From Arthrobacter sp. zg-Y820 (GTDB lineage Bacteria > Actinomycetota > Actinomycetes > Actinomycetales > Micrococcaceae): 64,000 bases of DNA. Numbering within the stretch: the stretch's first letter is position 1; each line of letters begins with the position of its first letter. The stretch spans positions 1,426,001 to 1,490,000 of the forward strand of contig NZ_CP126247.1 of NCBI RefSeq assembly GCF_030142155.1, written 5' to 3'. This document shows positions 26,206 to 33,681 of this stretch, one piece after another. Below the pieces are notes generated by a model. It did not search any database and was not told the DNA's origin. It worked only from the letters and a program-made list of their open reading frames with translations. The position numbers and the translations under genes are program-made.

Positions 26206-26930
26206 GCAAGATCGTAACCCGCGGACTGCGCAAGTCCTACGGATCCAACGAGGTCCTCAAGGGCCTGGACGTCTCCGTCGCCGAGGGCGAGGTGGTGTGC
26301 GTGATCGGCCCGTCCGGTTCGGGCAAGTCCACCTTCCTGCGCTGCCTGAACAAGCTCGAGGACATCACGGCCGGCGAGGTCGAGGTCAACGGCTACAGCC
26401 TGACCGACCCGAAGGTGGACCTGAACAAGGTCCGCCAGAACATCGGCATGGTCTTCCAGCACTTCAACCTGTTCCCGCACATGAGCGTGCTGCAGAACGT
26501 CATGCTCGCGCCGCTGGAACTGAAGAAGGGTTCCAAGGCAGAGGTCCGCGCGAACGCCCTGCGCCTCCTGGAACAGGTGGGACTGGCCGACAAGGCCGAC
26601 GCCCGCCCGGCGCAGCTTTCGGGCGGCCAGAAGCAGCGTGTGGCCATTGCGCGGGCGCTGGCCATGGCTCCGGACATCATGCTCTTCGACGAAGCCACCT
26701 CCGCGCTTGATCCGGAAATGGTCGGCGAGGTCCTGCAGGTCATCCGCGACCTGGCCAAGGCCGGCATGACCATGGTCGTCGTGACCCACGAGATGGGCTT
26801 TGCCCGCGAAGTGGCAGACCGCGTGATCTTCATGGCTGACGGCGTCATCGTGGAAGAGGGCGTGCCGGAGGACCTCTTCTCCCGGCCCGAGCAGCCCCGG
26901 CTGCAGGACTTCCTGGCCAAGGTGCTCTAG
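26202..26930 (+). CDS. Polar amino-acid ABC transporter ATP-binding protein (GlnQ type)
   Basis: 242-residue ATPase partner of the preceding fused permease; the GTG start overlaps its TGA stop (GTGA), indicating translational coupling. All motifs are intact: Walker [10 protein letters not shown] (about residues 33-41), Q-loop [12 protein letters not shown], signature [16 protein letters not shown], Walker [15 protein letters not shown] and H-loop [12 protein letters not shown]. The sequence is that of the GlnQ/HisP/ArtP subfamily for polar amino acids. Two hairpins without T-runs follow the stop. Confidence 0.95.
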   Translation: MSKIVTRGLRKSYGSNEVLKGLDVSVAEGEVVCVIGPSGSGKSTFLRCLNKLEDITAGEVEVNGYSLTDPKVDLNKVRQNIGMVFQHFNLFPHMSVLQNVMLAPLELKKGSKAEVRANALRLLEQVGLADKADARPAQLSGGQKQRVAIARALAMAPDIMLFDEATSALDPEMVGEVLQVIRDLAKAGMTMVVVTHEMGFAREVADRVIFMADGVIVEEGVPEDLFSRPEQPRLQDFLAKVL

Positions 26931-26944
26931 CTCCGCTTGTGGCA

Positions 26945-27011
26945 GCGCCGGGATGTCCGGCGCCACCGCGACGACGGCGGCCGTTCCCTCCGGGGGCGGC
27001 CGCCGTCGTCG
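26945..27011. terminator. Two hairpins after the amino-acid ABC operon
   Basis: GCGCCGG/CCGGCGC (26945-26951, 26957-26963) is followed by a perfect 15-bp stem CGACGACGGCGGCCG/CGGCCGCCGTCGTCG (26969-26983, 26997-27011) with a 13-base loop. There is no T-run, as often in GC-rich actinobacteria, so efficiency as a terminator is uncertain. Confidence 0.6.
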
Positions 27012-27054
27012 TACTCCGGCCGGTTCGGTGGGTTCCCGCGTGACCAGACCCACG

Positions 27055-27083
27055 TTGAAGCGGCCAGACCGGGCTCCTAGACT
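27055..27083 (+). promoter_or_regulatory. Promoter upstream of the small membrane-protein gene
   Basis: TTGAAG (27055-27060), a 17-base spacer and TAGACT (27078-27083) make one of the best-matched promoters in the window. The gene it serves starts at 27245, giving a leader of about 155 bases. Confidence 0.6.
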
Positions 27084-27244
27084 TAATGGTGGCCGGGATT
27101 TGTTGGCGGCGCGGCGAAATTCATCCGCCCGCCAGTCCCCGCCTTGGAGCGGACGAGCCGTTGCGCCGTCCGGTACCTCATCTTCCGGCAATGACGGCGT
27201 TCTGCCTCCCGGAAATCTCCACCACAACGATAGGAGTCCCATCC

Positions 27245-27418
27245 ATGCCGAAGCATGCTGCGCAAACCCGGAACCGTACCGGATCTTCCCTGACCGCCCA
27301 GATCACCGCTATCGCTGTTGGCTGCGTCCTCGTGGCCGGCGGGGTGTCGGCCGCCGAAATCAGCATTTTGAACAACGCGCGTGTTGATGCTTCCGTCAGC
27401 GCTGAGCTGGTGTCCTAA
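27245..27418 (+). CDS. Small exported or single-pass membrane protein
   Basis: A 57-residue product, MPKHAAQTRNRTGSSLTAQI followed by a hydrophobic helix TAIAVGCVLVAGGVSAAEIS. AGGAG lies eight bases before the ATG. The Ala-rich helix ends in VSAAEIS, which could be a signal peptidase site or a simple membrane anchor with a short outer tail. The frame is open to 27086 but the upstream part has no ribosome binding site. No family is recognised. It has its own promoter (27055-27083). Confidence rests on the ribosome binding site, promoter and hydrophobic pattern only. Confidence 0.5.
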   Translation: MPKHAAQTRNRTGSSLTAQITAIAVGCVLVAGGVSAAEISILNNARVDASVSAELVS

Positions 27419-27530
27419 CGAAGCAACCGGACTGCCCGCCGTTCCTGGCCGGGTTTCTGCCAGGAATCGGCTACCGTAAGAAATGTGGGCCGTACGAGCC
27501 CGGCGCCGCTATCCAATCCAGGAGAACCCC

Positions 27531-28220
27531 ATGACATCGCCACTGCCCGGCTGGTACCAGGATCCGCTGAACCCGGACCAGCTGAAATGGTGGGATGGCC
27601 AGCAGTGGAGTGCTCACACCATGCCGCTGCCGGCGGCCGACACTGCCGACTCCTTCAGCCCGGTGCAGCCCGCAGCGCCCACGGCCCGGGAGGACCAATC
27701 CCCGGAGGCATTCGACGTCCCGGCCGCCGCCGAGGACGTGCCGTCTTATCCCGGCAGCCAGGGATATCCCGGCGGCCAGCAGCAGGCTTTTCCGCCCTAT
27801 TCCGGCTATCCGGGGCAGCAGTCGGGCCATCCGGGGCAGGCCCAGGGCTATACGGACCAGGCCGGGCATGTTGGCTACCAGAACTACCAGCAGGGGTACG
27901 CCGGCTCCCGGCCCGCATACTCCGGCTACCCCGGATATCAGGGCTTTCCCGGCTATCCTGCGCGGACCCGCAGCAATCCTGTCGCCCTGACCGGCTTCAT
28001 CCTGGGAATCGTATCCCTCTTCCTGTTCTTCATTCCGTTCGTGGGCACCGCCGTGGGTCTTGCCGCGGGAGCCTTTTCCGCCATCGGGCTGTCGAACCAG
28101 AGCGACCGGGCACCGATGTACAAGGTCTTCGGGGTCATCGGCCTGGTGCTGGGCATCATCTTCACGCTTTTGTCGGTCCTGGTCCTTTTCGTGTTCCTCT
28201 CCAGTTCCCTTTATTACTAG
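27531..28220 (+). CDS. DUF2510 membrane protein with Tyr/Gly/Pro/Gln-rich linker
   Basis: 229-residue protein. Residues 1-30 are a DUF2510 domain (LPGWYQDPLNPDQLKWWDGQ), a short Trp-rich motif common at the N-terminus of actinobacterial membrane proteins. Residues about 60-140 are low complexity, rich in repeated GYPG and QG units. The C-terminal 75 residues have two membrane helices of the DUF4190 type (GFILGIVSLFLFFIPFVGTA and VFGVIGLVLGIIFTLLSVLV). The ATG at 27531 is chosen because AGGAG (27520-27524) is six bases before it; the frame also reads from ATG 27483. Its function is unknown; the flexible tail would lie in the cytoplasm. Confidence 0.85.
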   Translation: MTSPLPGWYQDPLNPDQLKWWDGQQWSAHTMPLPAADTADSFSPVQPAAPTAREDQSPEAFDVPAAAEDVPSYPGSQGYPGGQQQAFPPYSGYPGQQSGHPGQAQGYTDQAGHVGYQNYQQGYAGSRPAYSGYPGYQGFPGYPARTRSNPVALTGFILGIVSLFLFFIPFVGTAVGLAAGAFSAIGLSNQSDRAPMYKVFGVIGLVLGIIFTLLSVLVLFVFLSSSLYY

Positions 28221-28332
28221 GGATTCCTGGCCGACAGTCCGCGGCAATCCGTTTGGTGAGCATCTGCTTGCCACCTGTGGTTTCATGGCCTTGGGTCCGG
28301 GCGAAACGGGACAGCTCATCTTTTAGCCAGTA

Positions 28333-28358
28333 CCGCCGGAGAGATTCAGCTCCGGTGG
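28333..28358. terminator. Possible hairpin after the DUF2510 gene
   Basis: CCGCCGGAG (28333-28341) and CTCCGGTGG (28350-28358) pair at 8 of 9 positions. It lies about 110 bases after the stop and has no T-run. The remaining sequence from 28221 to 28440 shows nothing else convincing. Confidence 0.3.
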
Positions 28359-28440
28359 CGCAGTCGGTTAAGGGCGGCCGTTCGGTCCCCGGACTCTTTC
28401 CGCAGCGATAATATTCCCACCCTCCACCTCTTGTGCCCGC

Positions 28441-28467
28441 AGTAGCTAGTGTTACTATTTAGCAGTA
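28441..28467 (+). promoter_or_regulatory. Candidate PadR operator and promoter
   Basis: An AT-rich stretch directly upstream of padR holds AGTA...TACT (28441-28456) and TACT-N7-AGTA (28453-28467), overlapping dyads with the same tetranucleotides, and further AGTAGT half-sites at 28464-28469 and 28481-28486. PadR-family proteins often bind dyads of about this size at their own promoters. Autoregulation is inferred, not shown. Confidence 0.45.
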
Positions 28468-28500
28468 GTCAGTATCGCCAAGTAGTACGGAGGGGCCTTA

Positions 28501-28848
28501 GTGGCCAAGCAGATGACCGAGATGCTCAAGGGCACTCTTGAGGGCATCGTCCTGGCGATCCTGGCCGTGCGGCCGGCGTACGGCTACGAGATCACGGCCC
28601 GGCTGCGCGAGCAGGGTTTCTCGGACATCGTCGAGGGCACGGTCTACGCACTGCTGGTTCGAATCGAGAGACGCGGCCTCGTGGATGTCGAAAAGGTCCC
28701 CTCGGAAAAGGGCCCGCCCCGCAAGGTTTATTCGCTCAACGCCCTGGGCGGAGAGTACCTCGAGGAGTTTTGGGGTTCATGGGGATTCCTCGCAGAACGG
28801 ATCGAACAGCTCCGCCGCCGGATCAACAACCCGCAGCAAGGAGAGTAG
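28501..28848 (+). CDS. PadR family transcriptional regulator
   Basis: 115-residue winged-helix protein of the short PadR-s2 type, which lacks the long C-terminal domain. Typical sequence: GTLEGIVLAILAVRPAYGYE (helix 1-2), EGTVYALLVRIERRGLVDVE (recognition helix and wing) and a C-terminal dimerisation helix ending RRRINNPQQGE. GGAGGG lies about eight bases before the GTG. It is the first gene of a four-gene operon with DUF1048 and a DrrAB-type exporter, an arrangement in which PadR usually represses the operon until a toxic ligand binds. DUF1048 begins two bases after its stop. Confidence 0.93.
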   Translation: MAKQMTEMLKGTLEGIVLAILAVRPAYGYEITARLREQGFSDIVEGTVYALLVRIERRGLVDVEKVPSEKGPPRKVYSLNALGGEYLEEFWGSWGFLAERIEQLRRRINNPQQGE

Positions 28849-28850
28849 CC

Positions 28851-29213
28851 ATGGCCGCAAAATGGATCGAGCAGGTGACCGGCTCGTTCGAGGACAAGAA
28901 GCGCTGGCGACAGTACAAGGCCCGCAAGGAAGAGCTCCCCGCCAACTACCGCACGGCGGTCGAGGGACTTGAACGGTATTTCATGTACGCCCGGCCGATC
29001 GCCAACGGCAGGATCCTGGTCCAGATGCACGATGACCTCGCGGACCTGTTTGAACGAGCCGCTGCCGATGAGACACCAATCCGCGACATCGTCGGGAATG
29101 ATCCGGTGGAATTTGCTGACACCTTTATCCAGAACTACGCGGACGGCCAGTGGATCAACAAGGAGCGAAAGCGCCTGAACGACGCGATAGAGCAGGCCGC
29201 CCGCGAGCCGTAA
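28851..29213 (+). CDS. DUF1048 family protein
   Basis: 120-residue, mostly helical soluble protein, MAAKWIEQVTGSFEDKKRWR at the start, with YRTAVEGLERYFMYARPIAN and FADTFIQNYADGQWINKERK. These are DUF1048 signatures; the family almost always occurs with PadR regulators and ABC-2 exporters but has no defined biochemical role. AAGGAGAG precedes the ATG, which lies two bases after the padR stop, so translation is coupled. It may act as an accessory or regulator of the exporter. Confidence 0.9.
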   Translation: MAAKWIEQVTGSFEDKKRWRQYKARKEELPANYRTAVEGLERYFMYARPIANGRILVQMHDDLADLFERAAADETPIRDIVGNDPVEFADTFIQNYADGQWINKERKRLNDAIEQAAREP

Positions 29214-29249
29214 CCGAGCACAACCCGAGCCGGAACCGGAGAACCGGAC

Positions 29250-30050
29250 ATGACCACCTACCAATCACCTGGCACCGCCATACGGGTCCAGGGAATCCAG
29301 AAGTCATTCAAGGACCTGCACGTACTGCGGGGGGTCACCTTCGATGTGGGCCGGGGGAGCATCTTTGCGCTGCTCGGCTCGAACGGTGCAGGCAAGACCA
29401 CGCTGGTGCGGATACTGGCGACAACATTGACGGCCGACGCCGGCAGTGCCACGGTCTGCGGCTTCGACGTCGCCGCCAAACCCGGCGGCGTCCGCGGGTC
29501 GATCAGCCTGACCGGCCAGTTCGCGGCAATCGATGACGTGCTGACAGGCAGGGAGAACCTTGTCCTTATCGCCAAGCTGCGCCAGCTGAAGAAACCCGGC
29601 AAGATTGCCGACGACCTGCTCGCCCGGTTCTCGCTGAGCGATGCCGGAAATCGCAGGGCTTCGACCTACTCGGGCGGCATGCGCCGGCGGCTGGACATTG
29701 CGATGAGCCTCATCGGCCATCCGCCGGTCGTCTTCTTGGACGAGCCGACCACCGGCCTCGACCCCCAGGCACGCATCGAGGTGTGGCAGACCATCAGGCA
29801 ACTCGCCGACAACGGCACCACGGTGCTGCTCACGACACAGCATCTCGACGAGGCGGAGCATCTCGCCGACCGGATCGCGATCCTCCACAGGGGCACGATC
29901 ATTCAGAACGGCACCCTCGCTGAACTCAAGCAGCTCCTTCCACCCGCCAAGGTCGAGTACATCGAGAAGAGGCCCTCCCTGGAGGACGTCTTCCTCAGCC
30001 TTGTTGGGGGCAGCGACGGCCCGGTTTCTTCGGGAGAGGACCTGAGATGA
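29250..30050 (+). CDS. ABC exporter ATP-binding protein (DrrA type)
   Basis: 266-residue ATPase of the daunorubicin-resistance DrrA family. Walker A GSNGAGKTT (about residues 43-51), Q-loop SLTGQFAAIDDVLTG, signature YSGGMRRRLDIAMSL, Walker B VVFLDEPTTGLDPQ and H-loop LTTQHLDEAEHLADR are all intact. The C-terminal tail after EYIEKRPSLEDVFLSLVGG is short. It overlaps the permease gene by four bases (ATGA). With PadR it likely exports a drug or an endogenous hydrophobic compound; the substrate is not known. Confidence 0.94.
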   Translation: MTTYQSPGTAIRVQGIQKSFKDLHVLRGVTFDVGRGSIFALLGSNGAGKTTLVRILATTLTADAGSATVCGFDVAAKPGGVRGSISLTGQFAAIDDVLTGRENLVLIAKLRQLKKPGKIADDLLARFSLSDAGNRRASTYSGGMRRRLDIAMSLIGHPPVVFLDEPTTGLDPQARIEVWQTIRQLADNGTTVLLTTQHLDEAEHLADRIAILHRGTIIQNGTLAELKQLLPPAKVEYIEKRPSLEDVFLSLVGGSDGPVSSGEDLR

Positions 30051-30811
30051 CCACGCACACGCTCGGCAACACACGTGTCCTGACCGGACGGTCGCTGCGC
30101 CACATCCAGCGCAGCCCCGACACGATCATCACCACCGCCGTTACGCCCGTCGCCCTGATGCTCCTGTTTGTCTACGTCTTCGGCGGCGCGATAAACACCG
30201 GATCCGACGAGTCCTACGTGAACTACATGCTTCCCGGCATCCTGCTGATTACCATCGCGTCCGGCGTCGCCTACACTGCCTACCGGCTTTTCCTTGACCT
30301 GCAGGGCGGCATCTTCGAACGCTTTCAGTCAATGCCCATCGCGAGGTCGAGCGTGCTCTGGGCGCACGTCTTCACCTCCCTGGCGGCGAACCTGATCTCC
30401 ATCGCGGCGGTCACCGGCGTCGCGCTGATCCTGGGGTTCCGCAGCGGAGCCTCAGCGGCTGCGTGGCTCGCCGTCCTGGGAATCCTGCTCCTGTTTACCC
30501 TGGCGCTGACGTGGATCGCTGTGCTTGCCGGGCTCTCGGCCAAGACTGTCGACGGCGCGAGCGCGTTCAGCTACCCGCTGATCTTCCTGCCGTTCATCAG
30601 CTCGGCCTTCGTTCCCACCGGCACCATGCCCGGCCCGGTGGCCTGGTTTGCCGAGAACCAGCCCGTGACATCCATCGTGGACACCATCCGGGCCCTGTTC
30701 GCGCAGCAGCCCGTCGGCAGCGACATCTGGATAGCCCTCGGCTGGCTCGCCGGTATCCTCGCTCTGGGCTACGCCTTGGCGACTGCCAAGTACCGCAGCA
30801 AAATCACCTGA
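30047..30811 (+). CDS. ABC-2 type exporter permease (DrrB type)
   Basis: 254-residue membrane protein with about six helices, partner of the preceding ATPase, whose TGA overlaps the start ATG. Recognisable family features are the N-terminal LTGRSLRHIQRSPDTIITTA, the GIFERFQSMPIARSSVLWAH coupling region and the ABC-2 signature SYPLIFLPFISSAFVPTGTM. It ends the padR operon. A 56-bp palindromic element follows 15 bases after the stop in the convergent gap with glnA1. Confidence 0.93.
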   Translation: MTTHTLGNTRVLTGRSLRHIQRSPDTIITTAVTPVALMLLFVYVFGGAINTGSDESYVNYMLPGILLITIASGVAYTAYRLFLDLQGGIFERFQSMPIARSSVLWAHVFTSLAANLISIAAVTGVALILGFRSGASAAAWLAVLGILLLFTLALTWIAVLAGLSAKTVDGASAFSYPLIFLPFISSAFVPTGTMPGPVAWFAENQPVTSIVDTIRALFAQQPVGSDIWIALGWLAGILALGYALATAKYRSKIT

Positions 30812-30826
30812 CCCCGAACCCAGCCC

Positions 30827-30882
30827 CGAAATGGCACAAAGTGCTCGTCTGAGCGCTGAGAAGAGCACTTTCTGCCATCTCG
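30827..30882. repeat. 56-bp two-stem palindromic element, copy 2
   Basis: Outer arms CGAAATGGCACAAAGTGC (30827-30844) and GCACTTTCTGCCATCTCG (30865-30882) pair at 16 of 18 positions, extended inward by TC/GA. The inner 16 bases (30847-30862) form a weaker stem around AGCGCT. Total length and spacing are identical to copies 1 and 3. It lies between convergent genes (exporter permease and glnA1). Confidence 0.85.
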
Positions 30883-30893
30883 GGGGGTGGGGG

Positions 30894-30956
30894 CGAAACA
30901 AAAAAAGAGTCCGCACGTGCAGCCGTCACCGAAGTGCCGGCCGCTCGTGCGGACTC
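30894..30956 (-). terminator. Intrinsic terminator of glnA1
   Basis: GAGTCCGCACG (30907-30917) and CGTGCGGACTC (30946-30956) form a perfect 11-bp stem with a 28-base loop. On the minus strand it is followed by TTTTTTTGTTT, an excellent T-run, 36 bases after the glnA1 stop. Confidence 0.9.
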
Positions 30957-30992
30957 CCTGCGGACTGAACCCGGTTCAGCCGCGGATGCTAA

Positions 30993-32417
30993 TTAGCAGC
31001 CGTAGTACAGCTCGAACTCGTACGGGTTCGGGCGCAGCAGGAGCGGCTTGATCTCGTATTCGCGCTTGTACTCGATCCAGGTGTCAATCAGGTCCTGGGT
31101 GAAGACACCGCCGGCCTGGAGGAACTCGTTGTCGTTCTCCAGGGCCTCCAGTGCTTCTTCCAGGGAGCCCGGTGCCAGCTGGATGCCGCGGGCCTCTTCC
31201 GGCGGAAGCTCGTAGAGGTCCTTGTCGATCGGGTCCGCCGGCTCGATGCGGTTCTTGATGCCGTCCAGGCCGGCCATCAGCTGGGCCGAGAACGCCAGGT
31301 ACGGGTTCGAGGAGGCATCCGGGGCGCGGAACTCAATGCGCTTGGCCTTCGGGTTCGAGCCCGTGATCGGGATGCGGATACCGGCCGAGCGGTTGCCCTG
31401 CGAGTAGACCATGTTCACGGGAGCTTCAAAGCCCTTGACCAGGCGGCGGTAGGAGTTCACCGTCGGGTTGGTGAAGGCCAGGACGGCGGAAGCGTGCTTG
31501 AGCAGGCCGCCGATGTACCAGCGTGCGACGTCGGACAGGCCGGCGTAGCCCTTCTCGTCGTAGAACAGGGGAGTGCCGCCGTTCCAGAGCGACTGGTGGC
31601 AGTGCATGCCCGAACCGTTGTCGCCGAAGATGGGCTTGGGCATGAAGGTTGCGGACTTGCCCCAGGCATCCGAGGTGTTCTTGACGATGTACTTGAACTT
31701 CAGCAGATCATCGGCAGCATGCGTCAGGGTGGTGAACTTGTAGTTGATCTCTGCCTGGCCGGCGCCGCCGACCTCGTGGTGGGCGCGCTCAACCTCAAGG
31801 CCGGCGTTGTCCAGCTCGACGCAGATGGCGTCGCGGAGGTCGGCCTGCTTGTCCACGGGAGCTACGGGGAAGTAGCCGCCCTTGAACGGCGTCTTGTTGC
31901 CGAGGTTTCCGCCTTCTTCTTCGCGGCCGCTGTTCCAGGGCGCCTCAATCGAGTCGACCTTGTAGAAGCTGCCCTGCGGGGAAGACTCGTACTGGACGTT
32001 GTCGAAGATGAAGAACTCGGCCTCGGACGCGAAGTACGCGGTGTCGGCAATGCCGGTGGAGGAGAGGTAAGCCTCGGCACGCTCGGCCACGCCGCGCGGG
32101 TCGCGGTGGTACGGCTCGCCCGTGCGGGGGTTGACGATGGAGAAGTTCAGCGCCAGGGTCTTTTCGATGCGGAACGGATCCAGGAACGCCGTGGTGACGT
32201 CCGGGATCAGCTGCATGTCGGATTCGGCGATGCCCTGGAATCCGCGGATGGAAGAACCGTCGAAGAGCTGGCCATTGATGAAGAACTCTGCATCGACGGA
32301 TTTTGCCGGCACGTTGAAGTGCTGCTGCACTCCGGGGAGGTCGGTGAATCGGACGTCGACGAACTTGATATCTTCGTCAGCGATGAACTTGAGGACTTCG
32401 TCCGCAGTTTTGAACAT
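30993..32417 (-). CDS. glnA1: Glutamine synthetase I, GlnA1 (main, adenylylated form)
   Basis: 474-residue GSI-beta enzyme that makes glutamine from glutamate, ammonia and ATP as a dodecamer. The ATG at 32417 is chosen because AAAAGGAGC precedes it and [20 protein letters not shown] is the family N-terminus. Motifs: [18 protein letters not shown] (metal site), [46 protein letters not shown], and [13 protein letters not shown], whose Tyr near residue 401 is the GlnE adenylylation site. A two-box GlnR operator lies about 110-147 bases upstream and an intrinsic terminator follows, so it is a monocistronic, nitrogen-regulated gene. It is convergent with the exporter operon. Confidence 0.98.
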   Translation of the reverse strand: MFKTADEVLKFIADEDIKFVDVRFTDLPGVQQHFNVPAKSVDAEFFINGQLFDGSSIRGFQGIAESDMQLIPDVTTAFLDPFRIEKTLALNFSIVNPRTGEPYHRDPRGVAERAEAYLSSTGIADTAYFASEAEFFIFDNVQYESSPQGSFYKVDSIEAPWNSGREEEGGNLGNKTPFKGGYFPVAPVDKQADLRDAICVELDNAGLEVERAHHEVGGAGQAEINYKFTTLTHAADDLLKFKYIVKNTSDAWGKSATFMPKPIFGDNGSGMHCHQSLWNGGTPLFYDEKGYAGLSDVARWYIGGLLKHASAVLAFTNPTVNSYRRLVKGFEAPVNMVYSQGNRSAGIRIPITGSNPKAKRIEFRAPDASSNPYLAFSAQLMAGLDGIKNRIEPADPIDKDLYELPPEEARGIQLAPGSLEEALEALENDNEFLQAGGVFTQDLIDTWIEYKREYEIKPLLLRPNPYEFELYYGC

Positions 32418-32510
32418 CGGTATTTTGCTCCTTTTACACATTTGGGTGGATGACTCCGGGCTGCCCGGCCTGCCCACGGACGGAACTTGCTTCCCTGTCA
32501 ACTTCTTAGA

Positions 32511-32516
32511 ACTGTA
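32511..32516 (-). promoter_or_regulatory. Candidate -10 of glnA1
   Basis: Minus-strand TACAGT lies ten bases downstream of the GlnR operator; its -35 position would fall inside the operator, as expected for an activator-dependent promoter. It predicts a leader of about 85-90 bases. Confidence 0.45.
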
Positions 32517-32526
32517 GGGGGAGCAA

Positions 32527-32564
32527 ATTTCTCGGCCGTGACGGCCGTGTTTCAGGCAAGTAAC
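32527..32564 (-). promoter_or_regulatory. Two-box GlnR operator upstream of glnA1
   Basis: Read on the minus strand: GTTAC-N6-GAAAC (32564 to 32549), six bases, then GTCAC-N6-GAAAT (32542 to 32527). This matches the Streptomyces GlnR a-site/b-site consensus GTNAC-N6-GAAAC with exact 6-base spacings throughout, including between boxes. GlnR is the global nitrogen regulator of many actinobacteria; glnR itself is not in the window. Confidence 0.85.
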
Positions 32565-32647
32565 GCTAGCCGAAGTCTCCTTACTACCCTAGCGTGAACC
32601 GGCCTCAGGGAGCATTCGCGGGGGCCGGGCGCTTCACCGGGGCCGGG

Positions 32648-32653
32648 TAGTCT
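32648..32653 (+). promoter_or_regulatory. Leaderless -10 hexamer of the RDD gene
   Basis: TAGTCT ends six bases before the GTG at 32660; no -35 match. Confidence 0.55.
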
Positions 32654-32659
32654 TAAGTC

Positions 32660-33106
32660 GTGGTTGATAGAAGAGACATAGGTTCGTGGCTGGAAGGCCC
32701 TCCCTCCGACGAAAGCTCCTGGCCCGGCAAGCGCCTCGGCAGGCCCAAGACGGGACCCGGCAGCATCGGCCGGGTCGGCCCGCGGCTCGGGGCAATCCTC
32801 ATTGACTGGGCCATCGCCTCGGTGATCTCCTACGCCTTCTTCGGCGGCTCCTCGACAGCAACGCTCGTCATCTTCGCCGTGGAACAGCTGGTCCTCGTGG
32901 CGTTGCTGGGCTACGGCATCGGGCACCGCGTGTTCAGCCTGCAGGTCCAGAAGCTCGACGGCACACCGGCAGGCCCGTTGGCGGCCCTGGTCCGGACCCT
33001 GCTGCTCTGCGTCGTGATTCCCGCCGTCGTGTTCGACGCCGACCAGCGAGGCCTCCACGACCGCGCGATGGGCACGGTCCTCGTCAAGGTCCAGCACAAG
33101 CGCTAA
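32660..33106 (+). CDS. RDD family membrane protein
   Basis: 148-residue protein with two to three membrane helices (about residues 45-63, 67-85 and 108-125). The family residues are in GRVGPRLGAILIDW (Arg-Asp) and DADQRGLHDRAMGTVLVK at the C-terminus (Asp, Arg, His-Asp). RDD proteins have been linked to Na+/H+ antiport in a few cases but most are uncharacterised. The order RDD, DUF4191, lipA, lipB next to glnA1 is conserved in actinobacteria including mycobacteria, which supports the assignment. The GTG start follows a -10 hexamer by six bases. A duplicated 213-bp hairpin-rich repeat begins at the stop codon. Confidence 0.9.
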   Translation: MVDRRDIGSWLEGPPSDESSWPGKRLGRPKTGPGSIGRVGPRLGAILIDWAIASVISYAFFGGSSTATLVIFAVEQLVLVALLGYGIGHRVFSLQVQKLDGTPAGPLAALVRTLLLCVVIPAVVFDADQRGLHDRAMGTVLVKVQHKR

Positions 33107-33579
33107 GGACGACGACGGCGGCCGCTCCACTCCGAGCGCCGCCGCGCACTGGTTCCCACCGTGTGTTGCCTGCTGGGGCTGGTGGAACCCCTTGGGCCCC
33201 ATGCGCCACAGAGGGTGGGATCCTGTGCAGCCGAAAGCCTCCCGCCCGTCCGATGTACAGCTAACGGGCCTATCCCGCACTGAAAAGCCCATCATCCGTA
33301 CTACGAACGGACGTACGCCGGACGACGACGGCGGCCGCTCCACTCCGAGCGCCGCCGCGCACTGGTTCCCACCGTGTGTTGCCTGCTGGGGCTGGTGGAA
33401 CCCCTTGGGCCCCATGCGCCACAGAGGGTGGGATCCTGTGCAGCCGAAAGCCTCCCGCCCGTCCGACGTACAGCTAACGGGCTTATACCGGCCTCCGCCC
33501 CGTCCGTTGTACAGCAAACGGGCCTATCCCGAGCTGAAAAGCCCGTCATCCGTACTACGAACGCACGAACGTACGCCGG
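33107..33579. repeat. 213-bp direct duplication with five 25-bp GTAC-centred units
   Basis: Copy 1 spans 33107-33319. Copy 2 starts at 33320 and stays nearly identical for about 160 bp, then carries an extra 41-bp unit and ends about 33579. Each copy opens with a GGCGGC/GCCGCC hairpin and a GGTTCCCACC/GGTGGAACC hairpin. Inside are five related 25-mers of the form CCCGTC-N5-GTAC-N4-AACGG-N2: 33245-33269, 33288-33312, 33458-33482, 33499-33523 and 33542-33566. Two pairs are separated by the same 18-base spacer beginning CTATCCCG and ending CTGAAAAG. The unit is partly palindromic (CCCGT/ACGGG around GTAC). No credible gene lies here; the long minus-strand frame simply repeats with the DNA. It occupies the convergent RDD/DUF4191 junction. 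Confidence 0.9.
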
Positions 33580-33615
33580 ACGCACCACCCTTGCTCGAAG
33601 CAATCCCGTCGAGCC

Positions 33616-33665
33616 CGCAACGCAAAAAGGGGCCCTTCCGAAGAAGATCCCCTCTTTGCGTTGTG
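33616..33665. terminator. Hairpin downstream of the DUF4191 gene
   Basis: CGCAACGCAAAAAGGGG (33616-33632) and CCCCTCTTTGCGTTGTG (33649-33665) pair at 15 of 17 positions with a 16-base loop. It lies 17 bases after the DUF4191 stop on the minus strand. A-rich and T-rich stretches lie within the arms rather than after them. Confidence 0.65.
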
Positions 33666-33681
33666 AGGTATCTGTCCATGC

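Noticed and set aside
28349..28396. tRNA-like D-arm sequence (GGTGGCGCAGTCGGTTA...) followed by a T-loop-like GTTCGGTCC
   Set aside because: No anticodon stem-loop and no acceptor pairing can be formed; at most a chance match or a remnant of a deleted tRNA.
32552..33517. Long minus-strand frame of 321 codons with an internally repeated peptide
   Set aside because: The peptide repeat is a direct consequence of the 213-bp DNA duplication; the frame also runs antisense through the RDD gene and has no ribosome binding site.
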